Source of the DNA: Thioploca sp.
GTDB taxonomy: Bacteria > Pseudomonadota > Gammaproteobacteria > Beggiatoales > Beggiatoaceae
Direction: 5' to 3'
DNA: 33,490 nt
Assembly (NCBI GenBank): GCA_011371325.1
Contig: DRQV01000070.1
Span: 1-33,490, forward strand
Shown: positions 17,001 through 24,715 of the stretch, piece by piece
Numbering within the stretch: position 1 is the first letter of the stretch
How the letters are laid out: each line of letters starts with the position of its first letter
Made by a program: the position numbers and the translations under genes
The notes under the pieces: model-generated
The model's database searches: none
Told to the model about the DNA's origin: nothing
What the model saw: the letters and a program-made list of their open reading frames with translations, nothing else

Positions 17001-17288
17001 AATACCGGTGGTGGTAAGAAAGTAAAAGGTGAAGGAATTTTAGGTTTAACTCAAGCATTTATGTATGCTGGAACTAAAGCTATTGGGGTAACTTTGTGGT
17101 CAGTGGAATCAGTTTCAGCCGAGAATTTGAGTGTAGGTATTTTTGCTAATCTTAAGGATGGCAAAACTACAGCAGAAGCTATTCGTAAGATCAAATTAAA
17201 AATGATAGCCGGCCAAGCAAAGCAACCTCATTATCGTCACCCGTTTTACTGGGCTCCTTTTGTTTTGTATGGTGATGGTAATAAATGA
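14043..17288 (+). CDS. Exported TPR-repeat protein with C-terminal CHAT peptidase domain
   Basis: 1081 residues. A short signal peptide (MKYLVFIFLSTVIIAS) is followed by about 13 tetratricopeptide repeats of 40 residues (about 20-560), each like LSNLGVAYKNLSNYPEALKYFQQALDI, the kinesin-light-chain-like TPR_12 type used for protein binding. A linker with a coiled-coil-prone segment (about 620-690, EIKQQEQLITDKITQLQ) leads to the CHAT domain (about 750-1081), a caspase-like clan CD peptidase fold. Its dyad is intact: H940 in FALHGLLP and C986 in NLSACNTGGG, followed by GEGILGLTQAFMYAGTKAIGVTLWSV. It is therefore predicted to be an active cysteine peptidase acting outside the cytoplasm, on a substrate chosen by the TPR array. 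No CRISPR or gRAMP gene is near, so it is not a Craspase arrangement. Single gene with its own promoter; the next gene is convergent. Confidence 0.88.
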   Translation: MKYLVFIFLSTVIIASDIDKLHNDAKQAFFKTDYITAIENWQLALDYARQLNNKADISKFLVNLGTVNYNIGKYKVALQYYQQAVIIDKELNDKNGQSADYNYLGLIYYQLQNYSAAIENYQIALTLQAELNINQNDTLNNIAIAYDNMGEYETAITYYQQALSLNLDTTIKTANVLSNLGVAYKNLSNYPEALKYFQQALDIANQIDDKTVIANNLNNIGTVYDSLGQYHTAIEYYRQSMQTDNSLIASNLVNIGISYDNIGEHQQALTSLQKALKIQSRDKYSIANNLSNIGIVYKNLGNFTKAIDYYQQALTIQTEIGDKRGEANSLTNLAIVYDLFGQYAKALEHYLVALDIQRATGDKLRIANNLSNIGVLYYNLGQTKNAIGYFLQALTIRNNINDKHGKAVDLSNLGVAYDNLSLRTKAIKSYQTALAIRRTIGDRRGEAIDLANLAATYANKKQYIQALEYLQATLIIDQELDNQVAIAITQANLGLIYHQLGNDELAHTNLQTSVAKLTTLNTNNLWYAQRGLAIIETALNNNLTAINSYEAAITHIETLRTNLTNKQAKLSFIQDKLYVYDEYIALLYAMHIKYPTQNYDQRALEVFERKQGRVFLEEIGKSGASRFARLPAEIKQQEQLITDKITQLQLRKGSQTVLREIANLRSEQRILQQEIKVKYPDYYALKYPQPVSLNVLQQTLNDDELMLIYAVMEKDTILWVIGSQQFNMFSLSLGINRVNESVNYMRDVILNRLPEIVDEGYPLYQKLLPKIVQKLLVKAKTIYIVPTGALYALPFESLVTNVDEHKKPNYFIQNHAIVYLSSASVLKVLRNKQHKITPTKKLLAFADPAYMECNEDTDDRSVLKSPTLNRLRDNSYREVMGAVCFPRLPETANEAKSIAAFFATEDSALYLGQQANKTTIFNLNKTGKMADYRYLLFALHGLLPNEIKGLAQSSLVLADAQNNSYLTMADTFSLRLNADFINLSACNTGGGKKVKGEGILGLTQAFMYAGTKAIGVTLWSVESVSAENLSVGIFANLKDGKTTAEAIRKIKLKMIAGQAKQPHYRHPFYWAPFVLYGDGNK

Positions 17289-17315
17289 TTGGTTAAATGG
17301 AATTACTTTAAATTT

Positions 17316-17768
17316 TTATTTTTTAAATAAACGTTCTTTTTCCCGTTGCCAATCACGATATTTTTCAGTATCTCGTTTATCGTAATCTTTTTTACCTTTA
17401 GCAATGGCTATTTCTAGTTTAGCTCGGCCTTGTTTCCAATACATAGCGATTGGGACTATGGCTTGTCCTTTACGTTCCACTGCTCCGATTAATTTATTTA
17501 ATTCAGAACGATGTAATAATAATTTACGAGTACGTTGAGATTCTGGATGCACATGTGAGGAAGCGGATTCTAATGGAATTATGATTGCTCCTAATAGCCA
17601 GGCTTCCCCATTTTTTAAAATGACGTAAGTGTCACGTAACTGTAAACGTCCAGCTCTTAAACTTTTTACTTCCCAGCCTTCCAATACTAGTCCAGCTTCA
17701 AATCTATCTTGTAAAAAGTAGTCAAATCGGGCTTTTTTATTTAACCCAATAGTATTATTTGCAGTCAT
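17316..17768 (-). CDS. smpB: SmpB, tmRNA-binding protein
   Basis: 150 residues (E. coli 160). SmpB carries tmRNA to stalled ribosomes for trans-translation. The beta-barrel contains ARFDYFLQDRFEAGLVLEGWEVKSLRAGR (about 12-40) and DTYVILKNGEAWLLGA, and the C-terminal tail KKDYDKRDTEKYRDWQREKERL forms the helix that reads the empty mRNA channel. AAGGTAG precedes the start. The tmRNA gene (ssrA), often close by, was not found in the window. Confidence 0.95.
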   Translation of the reverse strand: MTANNTIGLNKKARFDYFLQDRFEAGLVLEGWEVKSLRAGRLQLRDTYVILKNGEAWLLGAIIIPLESASSHVHPESQRTRKLLLHRSELNKLIGAVERKGQAIVPIAMYWKQGRAKLEIAIAKGKKDYDKRDTEKYRDWQREKERLFKK

Positions 17769-17838
17769 TGATCTACCTTGAAATTATTTCCATAAATCCG
17801 ATAAGCTACTTACCAGATTTAAGAAAATTAAAAATAAG

Positions 17839-18729
17839 TTATTTATTGTCAATTTTTTTACAAACATCTAATAAATGTTCTTTAAATGCTTCACGCAAGT
17901 TAGGGTGTTGCAAAGCATAATCTATCGTTGCCGTTAAATAGCCTAATTTACTACCACAGTCATAACGTACCCCTTCAAACTGACAAGCTAATATTTGTTC
18001 GTCAATTAATAATTTGGCGATAGCATCAGTGAGTTGTATTTCTCCTCCAGTACCTCTATCAATAGTCTTTAAATAACTAAAAATTTTGGGAGTAAGTAAA
18101 TAACGTCCAACTACTGCTAAAGTAGATGGTGCTTGCTCTGGAGATGGTTTTTCTACAATATCTAAAATTTTAGAAACACCTTCATAAAGAGCTTCTGGTT
18201 TTATCACTCCATAATTATTAGTTTCAGTGCGAGCAATCTTTTCAACAGCTATTACACTACATTCTTGTTTTTCATAAATATTAATCATTTGTGATAAACA
18301 TGATTGCTGTTTACCATCTATTAAATCATCGGCTAAAATTACAGCAAATGGTTCTTCACCAACTAATGGTTTGGCACAGAGTACGGCATGGCCTAGACCT
18401 AATGCTTCTGGTTGACGAATATAAATACATGATATTCCTTCCGGTACAATATTTTTTACCATTGACAATAAATTGTATTTACCTCGCCATAATAGCTCAT
18501 CTTCTAATTCTTGATTTTTATCGAAATGATCTTCAATAGTTCGTTTGCTACCACTAGTGACAAAAATTAATTGTTCGATACCAGCTGCAACTGCTTCTTC
18601 AGCAGCATATTGTATTAAAGGTTTATCAACCACTGGTAACATTTCTTTGGGACTAGCTTTGGTAGCTGGCAAAAAACGAGTACCAAGTCCAGCAACTGGA
18701 AATATAGCTTTACGAATAGTTTTTTTCAT
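17839..18729 (-). CDS. galU: UTP-glucose-1-phosphate uridylyltransferase
   Basis: 296 residues, the usual length. It makes UDP-glucose from glucose-1-P and UTP for envelope polysaccharides and glycogen or trehalose. The N-terminal loop GLGTRFLPATKASPKEMLPV begins at residue 14, VDKPLIQYAAEEA follows, and DLIDGKQ near 134 and VEKPSPEQAPSTLAVVGRYLL near 190 are family-typical. No clear Shine-Dalgarno. With manC it supplies nucleotide sugars, but the two genes are far apart. Confidence 0.94.
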   Translation of the reverse strand: MKKTIRKAIFPVAGLGTRFLPATKASPKEMLPVVDKPLIQYAAEEAVAAGIEQLIFVTSGSKRTIEDHFDKNQELEDELLWRGKYNLLSMVKNIVPEGISCIYIRQPEALGLGHAVLCAKPLVGEEPFAVILADDLIDGKQQSCLSQMINIYEKQECSVIAVEKIARTETNNYGVIKPEALYEGVSKILDIVEKPSPEQAPSTLAVVGRYLLTPKIFSYLKTIDRGTGGEIQLTDAIAKLLIDEQILACQFEGVRYDCGSKLGYLTATIDYALQHPNLREAFKEHLLDVCKKIDNK

Positions 18730-18800
18730 ATGAATAGATTTTTTGGTTAAAATTTACAATAATGAATTTCCAGCATGAACTATACCAATGTAAATATTAT

Positions 18801-19697
18801 CTATTCGGATGGAAATACACCAGTAGATAAATATCGATCCCCTCGATCACAAATAATTACTACAATAACAGCATTTTCTACTGTCTCAGATAATCGTAAT
18901 GCTCCACTAACTGCTGCTCCAGATGAAATTCCAGCAAAAATACCTTCTTGACTTGCTAAATTTCTAGTAGTATTTTCAGCACTTTTTTGGTCAATATCCA
19001 TAATTTGATCTATTGAATCCTTATCAAAAATTTTAGGTAAATATTCTGGAGACCAACGCCGAATTCCAGGAATTTTAGCTCCATCTTCTGGTTGTAAACC
19101 AATGATTCGAATATCTGGTTTAACTTCTTTCAAATAGCGAGAAACTCCCATAATAGTTCCTGTAGTACCCATTGAACTGATAAAATGAGTAATTTTACCT
19201 TGACTATCACGCCAAATTTCTTCCCCTGTAGTTCTATAATGAGCTAACGGATTATCAGGATTATCAAATTGATTTAAAACTTTACCTTGACCATTTTTTT
19301 CCATCTGAAAAGCGATATCTCTAGCTCTCTCCATTCCACCTTCAGCAGGTATTAAAACTATCTCTGCCCCAAAAGCTCGCATTAACATTTGGCGTTCTAA
19401 ACTCATATTTTCTGGCATTAACAATATCATATGATAACCTTTTATTGCTGCTGCCATTGCTAAAGCTATACCAGTATTACCACTAGTGGCCTCGATCAAA
19501 GTATCTCCAGATTCTATATCTCCTCTAGTCTCAGCTTCTTTAATCATGCTTAATGCAGGACGATCTTTTACAGAACCAGCCGGGTTATTTCCTTCCAATT
19601 TAACTAAGATAGTATTACTTGTATTACCTGGTAAACGTTGCAAACGTACTAGTGGAGTATTGCCAATGAATTGTTCAATGGTTGGAAAGGTTGTCAT
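18801..19697 (-). CDS. cysM: Cysteine synthase B
   Basis: 298 residues (E. coli CysM 303). A PLP enzyme that makes cysteine from O-acetylserine and sulfide, and in the CysM subfamily also S-sulfocysteine from thiosulfate. K44 in NNPAGSVKDRPA is the PLP lysine; EATSGNTGIALA near 68 and the phosphate loop SSMGTTGTIMGVSRYL near 173 are present. The short length and RRWSPEYLPKIFD near 215 favour CysM over CysK. Its first 23 bases overlap the end of the upstream uracil-DNA glycosylase gene, so the two are read together. Confidence 0.92.
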   Translation of the reverse strand: MTTFPTIEQFIGNTPLVRLQRLPGNTSNTILVKLEGNNPAGSVKDRPALSMIKEAETRGDIESGDTLIEATSGNTGIALAMAAAIKGYHMILLMPENMSLERQMLMRAFGAEIVLIPAEGGMERARDIAFQMEKNGQGKVLNQFDNPDNPLAHYRTTGEEIWRDSQGKITHFISSMGTTGTIMGVSRYLKEVKPDIRIIGLQPEDGAKIPGIRRWSPEYLPKIFDKDSIDQIMDIDQKSAENTTRNLASQEGIFAGISSGAAVSGALRLSETVENAVIVVIICDRGDRYLSTGVFPSE

Positions 19698-20394
19698 ATG
19701 ATTGAATTTTTTGTAAGATTGTAGTTAAATTGTTATTAATAAATTGTAAGTCTTGCCAAGACTTACGCTTTTCTGAAGGTTTGCGTAATAAATAAGCTGG
19801 ATGATAAGTGGCAATCAATGGTATATTATTATAATTAAATTGTTGATTACGCAATTTGCCTATAGGAGTGTTTGTATCCAATAAATGTTGAGCTGAAATC
19901 CTACCTACAGCAACGATTAGCTTAGGCTTAATTAAACTAATTTGTTGGTGTAAAAAGTTATTACAACTAGCCATTTCATTATTATTTGGGTTTCTATTTT
20001 CAGGTGGACGACATTTAACCACGTTAGCAATATATATATCATCTCTGGTTAAATTAATGGCATATAACATTGCATTTAATAGTTGTCCAGCTCGTCCTAC
20101 AAAAGGTTCTCCTTGAATATCTTCTTCAGCTCCTGGTGCTTCCCCAATCAGCATCAAATCAGCATTAGGATTACCAACTCCAAATACAGTTTTAGTACGA
20201 TTTTTATGGAGTTCGCAACTAGTGCAGGCTATAACTTGTTTTTGCAAAGCGTCCCAATCCAATGATGAAACTGGTTGTATAACCTCATTTACTTGTACAA
20301 TTTCAGTTGGTAAATTTGGTGATTCTATAGGTTGTCGTCGTATCCAAACTTGAATACCCATAGAATCGAGATATTGAAGGTGGGAATTTGCCAT
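19675..20394 (-). CDS. Type 4 uracil-DNA glycosylase with Fe-S cluster
   Basis: 239 residues from the ATG at 20394. An in-frame ATG at 20427 would add 11 residues, but AGGA lies just before the inner one, and family members usually begin a few residues before the LxYLxxMGIxVW stretch seen here. It removes uracil from DNA to start base excision repair. The 4Fe-4S cysteines are C57 and C60 (CTSCELHK), C128 (VVKCRPPENRNP) and C144. The active-site motif GEAPGAEEDIQGEPFVGRAG is at about 84-103 and the C-terminal TYHPAYLLR is the second motif. Overlaps cysM by 23 bases. Confidence 0.9.
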   Translation of the reverse strand: MANSHLQYLDSMGIQVWIRRQPIESPNLPTEIVQVNEVIQPVSSLDWDALQKQVIACTSCELHKNRTKTVFGVGNPNADLMLIGEAPGAEEDIQGEPFVGRAGQLLNAMLYAINLTRDDIYIANVVKCRPPENRNPNNNEMASCNNFLHQQISLIKPKLIVAVGRISAQHLLDTNTPIGKLRNQQFNYNNIPLIATYHPAYLLRKPSEKRKSWQDLQFINNNLTTILQKIQSYDNLSNH

Positions 20395-20530
20395 TTTCCT
20401 GTTTAATATGTTTAATCTCGTAATCATCCAAATTGTAGGAGTATGCCTCTACGTTATATGATATATGGTATTATGCCGAGTTCAAAATAAGAAAAATTCT
20501 AGTTTTGAATAGTGCAATTAATAACTACTA

Positions 20531-21820
20531 CTAAATTATATATCCACGTTCTTCATGTAATACAATATCCAAACCTTCAATTTCTTCTTCTTTAGTGACT
20601 CGTAAGCCAATAACCATGTCAATAAGTTTTAATAAAATAAAAGTAATTACTGCTGTATAAATAAGAACCGAAACAATACCAATAAATTGTACTCCTACTT
20701 GTTGAGCTATAGTTGTGATTCCTTCCGCAAAACCTTGTCCACTAAAAATTCCAAGTTGGGTCGAAGCAAAAACACCAGCTAACAAAGTTCCCAAAATACC
20801 ACCAACACCATGAACTGGGAAGACATCTAAGGAATCGTCTATTTTTAATACTCGTTTTAAATAATTAGTAGCTCCAAAACAAATAAAACCTGCACTAACA
20901 CCAATGACTATTGCACCGGCAGGGCCAATAAAACCAGATGCAGGAGTAATCGTACCTAATCCGGCTACCATACCAGTTACAATACCTAATACACTTGGCT
21001 TGCCATATTTTATCCATTCGGCAACCATCCAAGTCATCGCTCCAGCAGATGCAGAAATATGAGTTACCATCATCGCCATCCCAGCATTACCATTAGCTGC
21101 TAATGCACTGCCAGCATTAAAGCCAAACCATCCAACCCATAACATTCCAGCTCCAGCAACTGTCATTGTTAAATTATGAGGTGGCATAGCAGTGTGCGGA
21201 AAACCATAGCGATTACCCATAACCATGGCCGCTACTAAAGCAGCAGTACCAGCAGTAATGTGAACAACTACACCACCAGCAAAATCAAGTAACCCTAATT
21301 GATTTAACCAGCCACCACCCCAAACCCAATGAGTAACTGGTGCATAAACTAAGGTTAGCCAAGTAGCACTAAAAATTAGCATAGCAGAAAATTTCATTCG
21401 TTCTGCAAAAGCACCAACTATCAAGGCTGGAGTAATAATTGCGAACGTCATTTGAAACATGGCAAATACTGTTTCGGGAATATTACCATTCATCGCATCA
21501 TTATTTACACCAGCCATAAATAGTTTATCTAAACCACCAATCCAATCATTACCAACTCCAAAAGCCATTGAATAGGCATACATAACCCATAATATAGAAG
21601 ATATACAGGTAATTGCAAAACATTGCATCAGTATAGACAGGACATTTTTACTTCTAACAATACCCGCATAAAAAAATGACAATCCAGGAATTGTCATAAA
21701 TAAAACTAATGCTGTTGCAGTCAATACCCAAGCGGTATTCCCAGTATTAAGTTCATCTGCAAAACCAAGTGAGGGAAATAACAAACAAACTATTAAAATA
21801 TTCCATGAAGATTTTTTCAT
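20531..21820 (-). CDS. amtB: AmtB ammonium transporter
   Basis: 429 residues (E. coli 428), with a signal peptide (1-21, ..GFA) and eleven membrane helices. It conducts ammonium as a trimer in the inner membrane. The twin pore histidines are H188 (VVHITAG) and H337 (FPVHGVGG); D180 (LLDFAGG) is the conserved structural aspartate. The C-terminal tail ends LDIVLHEERGYII, including the E-R-G-Y region that couples to GlnK. ATG overlaps the glnK stop (ATGA). In nitrogen-limited cells such operons are NtrC-controlled; I did not find a convincing sigma-54 promoter. The GlnK partner is drastically shortened, so normal gating of this channel is questionable. Confidence 0.96.
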   Translation of the reverse strand: MKKSSWNILIVCLLFPSLGFADELNTGNTAWVLTATALVLFMTIPGLSFFYAGIVRSKNVLSILMQCFAITCISSILWVMYAYSMAFGVGNDWIGGLDKLFMAGVNNDAMNGNIPETVFAMFQMTFAIITPALIVGAFAERMKFSAMLIFSATWLTLVYAPVTHWVWGGGWLNQLGLLDFAGGVVVHITAGTAALVAAMVMGNRYGFPHTAMPPHNLTMTVAGAGMLWVGWFGFNAGSALAANGNAGMAMMVTHISASAGAMTWMVAEWIKYGKPSVLGIVTGMVAGLGTITPASGFIGPAGAIVIGVSAGFICFGATNYLKRVLKIDDSLDVFPVHGVGGILGTLLAGVFASTQLGIFSGQGFAEGITTIAQQVGVQFIGIVSVLIYTAVITFILLKLIDMVIGLRVTKEEEIEGLDIVLHEERGYII

Positions 21821-21966
21821 TGAAGTGCTTCCTTATCAGTTTCTCCAGTGCGAATCCGAATTATCTGTAAACTAGAAACAAATATTTTACCATCTCTAAT
21901 TTTAGATAAAGCTTCACGTACATCGTCTAATTTAAAAGGTTTAATAATGGTGGTAACCATTTTCAT
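21817..21966 (-). pseudogene. glnK: glnK with an in-frame internal deletion (PII protein lacking the T-loop)
   Basis: 49 residues instead of 112, from the ATG at 21966 (AAAGAGAA upstream). The N-terminus MKMVTTIIKPFKLDDVREALSKI matches PII residues 1-23; the next residues RDGKIFVSSLQIIRIRTGETDKEALQ match PII from about residue 87 to the end. Residues about 24-86 are gone: the T-loop with uridylylated Tyr51, Gln39, Lys58 and most of the core sheet. The junction is at the two Lys-Ile codons (SKI and GKI in normal PII), consistent with a deletion between short identical sequences. Gly87 is Arg here and one more codon seems lost near residue 98. Yet the frame is open, and the overlap with amtB is kept. 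It is either a decayed gene or a leader that keeps amtB translation coupled; a functional PII trimer seems impossible. Confidence 0.8.
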
Positions 21967-22090
21967 AAAAAATTCTCTTTGGTAATTGTAATTATGAGTT
22001 GTTAGATAGTAATTTAAATAATAGTTATCAATAATAATTTTTAGCAATTGATGCTTTAAGTTTTATACAAATTTTAATACAGCTATCTTA

Positions 22091-22330
22091 TCATAATTTA
22101 TTAATTAATTTAGCATTATTAGATAATTTCGCAATTTTATTATATTTTTTATCACCTGGACGATATAGTTGTGAATATCGTTCTTCCCCATATTTTTCTT
22201 CTTTAACACAAATAGTAGTATCCTTACTAACTTTAAATATAATTCTAAAAATTGGTTTAATTGGTAATATAGCAAAAATAAACATGAACAGTAGCCATAT
22301 TATAAAATCAATTTCAATCATCGTTGACAT
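22091..22330 (-). CDS. Small predicted membrane protein
   Basis: 79 residues: one long hydrophobic stretch (about 6-33, FIIWLLFMFIFAILPIKPIFRIIF) followed by a basic soluble tail (KEEKYGEERYSQLYRPGDKKYNK). I recognise no family. No Shine-Dalgarno is seen before the ATG at 22330 or the one at 22321. The gap to glnK is 124 bases and the strand is the same. It could be a genuine small membrane protein or a chance frame; the balanced composition of the tail argues mildly for a real one. Confidence 0.4.
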   Translation of the reverse strand: MSTMIEIDFIIWLLFMFIFAILPIKPIFRIIFKVSKDTTICVKEEKYGEERYSQLYRPGDKKYNKIAKLSNNAKLINKL

Positions 22331-22435
22331 ACCACAGTTTTAATAATTATTTCCTTTTCTAAATAGAAATATATTAATTATTGGTATACATATTGCCCTG
22401 TTATATTTAATAGTATTCCTCCTTATGTGTTATTT

Positions 22436-22471
22436 ACCTCTCTTCAAATTTCTTGGTCGAGAGGTTTTTTT
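22436..22471 (+). terminator. Strong plus-strand terminator without a parent gene
   Basis: acctctc (22436-22442), 16-base loop, gagaggt (22459-22465), followed by six more T. A textbook intrinsic terminator on the plus strand. Every gene within 2.5 kb on either side is on the minus strand, so it must end either a small RNA starting at about 22340-22420 or a lost gene. Confidence 0.75.
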
Positions 22472-22597
22472 ATGATTTTATTTACGCAAATTACTGCTAC
22501 TTCTCGCAACTAACTTGATAATTTATCGTTCTATCTTGTATAGCAAACCGATGATGTATAATAGGACGCATTATATAATAGGGAAAAGTAAAAAACA

Positions 22598-22642
22598 ATG
22601 ACATATTCAGTAGATTTAAGGAAAAAAAGTATTTATTGGTAA
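22598..22642 (+). pseudogene. N-terminal relic of an IS630-like transposase
   Basis: ATG at 22598 opens MTYSVDLRKKSIYW and then a stop. MTYS-D-R-K is the usual start of IS630-family transposases, and SIYW could derive from the later helix-turn-helix part (TIYxWL) through a deletion. Downstream frames carry several stops. No terminal inverted repeats were identified. A short degraded remnant is the best reading; chance similarity is possible. Confidence 0.4.
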
Positions 22643-22823
22643 CTGAAGTTAGGTAAAGATACGAACAAAGATGGTAGGCATCATATATCTAACTTGTAGT
22701 AAACTGAATTCATAGTGGGACGAAATTACAACAATCTATCAGGTGGAAAGTCTTTCTAAATCCTTATCTATGTGCACTTAAATACTAAACAGATAATTAT
22801 GTAAAATATTTTATGTATACAAT

Positions 22824-24698
22824 TTAAATTTTTAAATAAGTATAATTTTCCAAACTAGCTTGTAATTCTTGTAAATATAGTTGTTTTTGTTCTATATTTA
22901 AGTTAGTTTTATATAACTTTTCATTATATATATTTAACAAATTGTCCGTATCAAAATTAACATAGTCTAACGTTGTTTTAACGGTATCACCTTTTATCGG
23001 TGCTATTAATTTATAATCACCATTTGCCATAATTTGTATGTTAACAGAATGAGTATCCCCAAATAAATTATGCATATCGCCTAAAATTTCTTGATAAGCT
23101 CCTATTAAAAATATACCAAGCAAATATTCTTCATTGGAAGTTATGGTATGAACTGGTAAGTTAGTGTCGATTCCATTATTACTAACATAATGTTTAAACT
23201 GTCCATCAGAATCACAAGTTAAATCTTGCAAAGTTGCTTTTCGATTAGGATATTCATTCAAACGATGTAAAGGTAGTATAGGAAATAGTTGATCTATTGC
23301 CCATGCGTCTGGTACAGATTGAAATAAAGAAAAGTTCGCAAAATATTTATCAGCTAATTTTTCATTAAGTTCATCGTATACTTCACGATAAATTCGGGAA
23401 TTAGAAGTATCTCGCAATAAAATTTGAACTTGTTTGCAAATAGCATAATATAATTGCTCTGCGTGAGCCCGTTGCTTTAAATCAATTACTCCATAAGAGA
23501 ATAAGGTATGCACTTCATTTAACCAGTAAACTGCATTATGATAAACTTCTAAAGCAGAATGTTTAGTTATGCTATTTAATTGTTGCCATAAATCTTGAAT
23601 AATCTCTGGATCATCGGTAGAAGCAGGTTGGATTGTATTTGATATGGTTTCAGTATCAACAATATTTGTTATCAATACTGCATGATGAGCCGTTATAGCA
23701 CGACCGGTTTCAGTAATAATATTTGGTTGAGGTAAATTAAAAGTATTACAAATTTCCTTAAATTCATGAATAACATTATTAGCATATTCTTGAATGTCAT
23801 AATTGATTGAACAAGGTCGACGAGAACGCATGCCTTCATAATCTATTCCTAACCCACCACCTACATCAATAGTGTTAATGGGAACTCCTAAAGCTTTTAA
23901 TTCAGCGTAATAACGCCCAGCTTCATATAAACCTTTTTGAATATCACGAATATTAGGAATTTGGGAGCCAATATGGAAGTGCATCAATTGTAAGCTATCA
24001 ATTAAACCTGCTTCATCAATGAGATTTATTATATCTAAAATTTGGGTAGAATTTAATCCAAACTTAGATTTTGCCCCTCCACTATCTTGCCATTTACCTT
24101 TGGCTATAGAGGCTAGCTTTATTCGTATACCTAAACGTGGAATTACATTCAATTTTTTAACTTCTTTAATAATTAGTTGTAATTCTGAAGTTTTTTCAAT
24201 GACTAAATAAATTTTGATACCAATTTGTTGGCCAATTAAAGCTAAACGAATATATTCACGATCTTTATAACCATTACAAATTACAATATTATTTTTTGGA
24301 GCTAAAGCTAGTATGCCTATCAATTCAGATTTACTACCAGATTCTAAGCCAGTTTTGCCAGTATTTAAAATAGTTTCAATTACTTGATGTTGCTGATTTA
24401 CTTTAATTGGATATACTGCGGTATAATTTGCTTTATAATTTTCCTGCTGCATAGCGGTAATAAAAGCATTATATAAACTATTAACACGATGGTGCAGAAT
24501 ATTAGGAAAACGAACTAATATAGGTAGAGATATGCCTTGATTTTTTAATTCTTGAGTAAGTTTATAGAGACTAATATTATTTTGGTCTGAAGTTGATGTA
24601 GCAATTACTTCTCCATTTTGGTCAATATCAAAATAACCTTCGCTCCAATGCTTAATATTATATAATTTTTGTGAATCAATAAAATTCCAGTTTGGCAT
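22824..24698 (-). CDS. speA: Biosynthetic arginine decarboxylase
   Basis: 624 residues (E. coli SpeA 658). A PLP fold III enzyme converting arginine to agmatine, the first step of the SpeA-SpeB route to putrescine. K99 in YTAVYPIKVNQQ is the PLP lysine; LESGSKSEL near 120, QLMHFHIGSQIPN near 238, DVGGGLGIDYEG near 277 and ITETGRAITAHHAVLI near 336 are family motifs. The C-terminal half contains CDSDGQFKHYV, with the catalytic-type CDSD cysteine, and GAYQEILGDMHNLFGD. No speB is adjacent. It starts 17 bases after the CZB gene and may be co-transcribed with it. Confidence 0.94.
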   Translation of the reverse strand: MPNWNFIDSQKLYNIKHWSEGYFDIDQNGEVIATSTSDQNNISLYKLTQELKNQGISLPILVRFPNILHHRVNSLYNAFITAMQQENYKANYTAVYPIKVNQQHQVIETILNTGKTGLESGSKSELIGILALAPKNNIVICNGYKDREYIRLALIGQQIGIKIYLVIEKTSELQLIIKEVKKLNVIPRLGIRIKLASIAKGKWQDSGGAKSKFGLNSTQILDIINLIDEAGLIDSLQLMHFHIGSQIPNIRDIQKGLYEAGRYYAELKALGVPINTIDVGGGLGIDYEGMRSRRPCSINYDIQEYANNVIHEFKEICNTFNLPQPNIITETGRAITAHHAVLITNIVDTETISNTIQPASTDDPEIIQDLWQQLNSITKHSALEVYHNAVYWLNEVHTLFSYGVIDLKQRAHAEQLYYAICKQVQILLRDTSNSRIYREVYDELNEKLADKYFANFSLFQSVPDAWAIDQLFPILPLHRLNEYPNRKATLQDLTCDSDGQFKHYVSNNGIDTNLPVHTITSNEEYLLGIFLIGAYQEILGDMHNLFGDTHSVNIQIMANGDYKLIAPIKGDTVKTTLDYVNFDTDNLLNIYNEKLYKTNLNIEQKQLYLQELQASLENYTYLKI

Positions 24699-24715
24699 AT
24701 TTTCTCTTTGATAAA

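Larger units (their letters stand above)
22331..22823. other. Gene-poor region with orphan terminator and transposase relic
   Basis: 493 bases between two minus-strand units. It contains a strong plus-strand terminator with no gene before it and the start of an IS630-like transposase that stops after 14 codons. The rest shows stop codons in all frames. Confidence 0.6.

Noticed and set aside
14043..17288. TPR-CHAT as part of a type III-E CRISPR (Craspase) system
   Set aside because: No CRISPR array, gRAMP/Cas7-11 or Csx gene in the window, and the protein has a signal peptide.
20395..20427. Longer start for the type 4 uracil-DNA glycosylase
   Set aside because: Weak ribosome binding site compared with AGGA before the inner ATG, and the extra 11 residues are not family-like. 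Not fully excluded.
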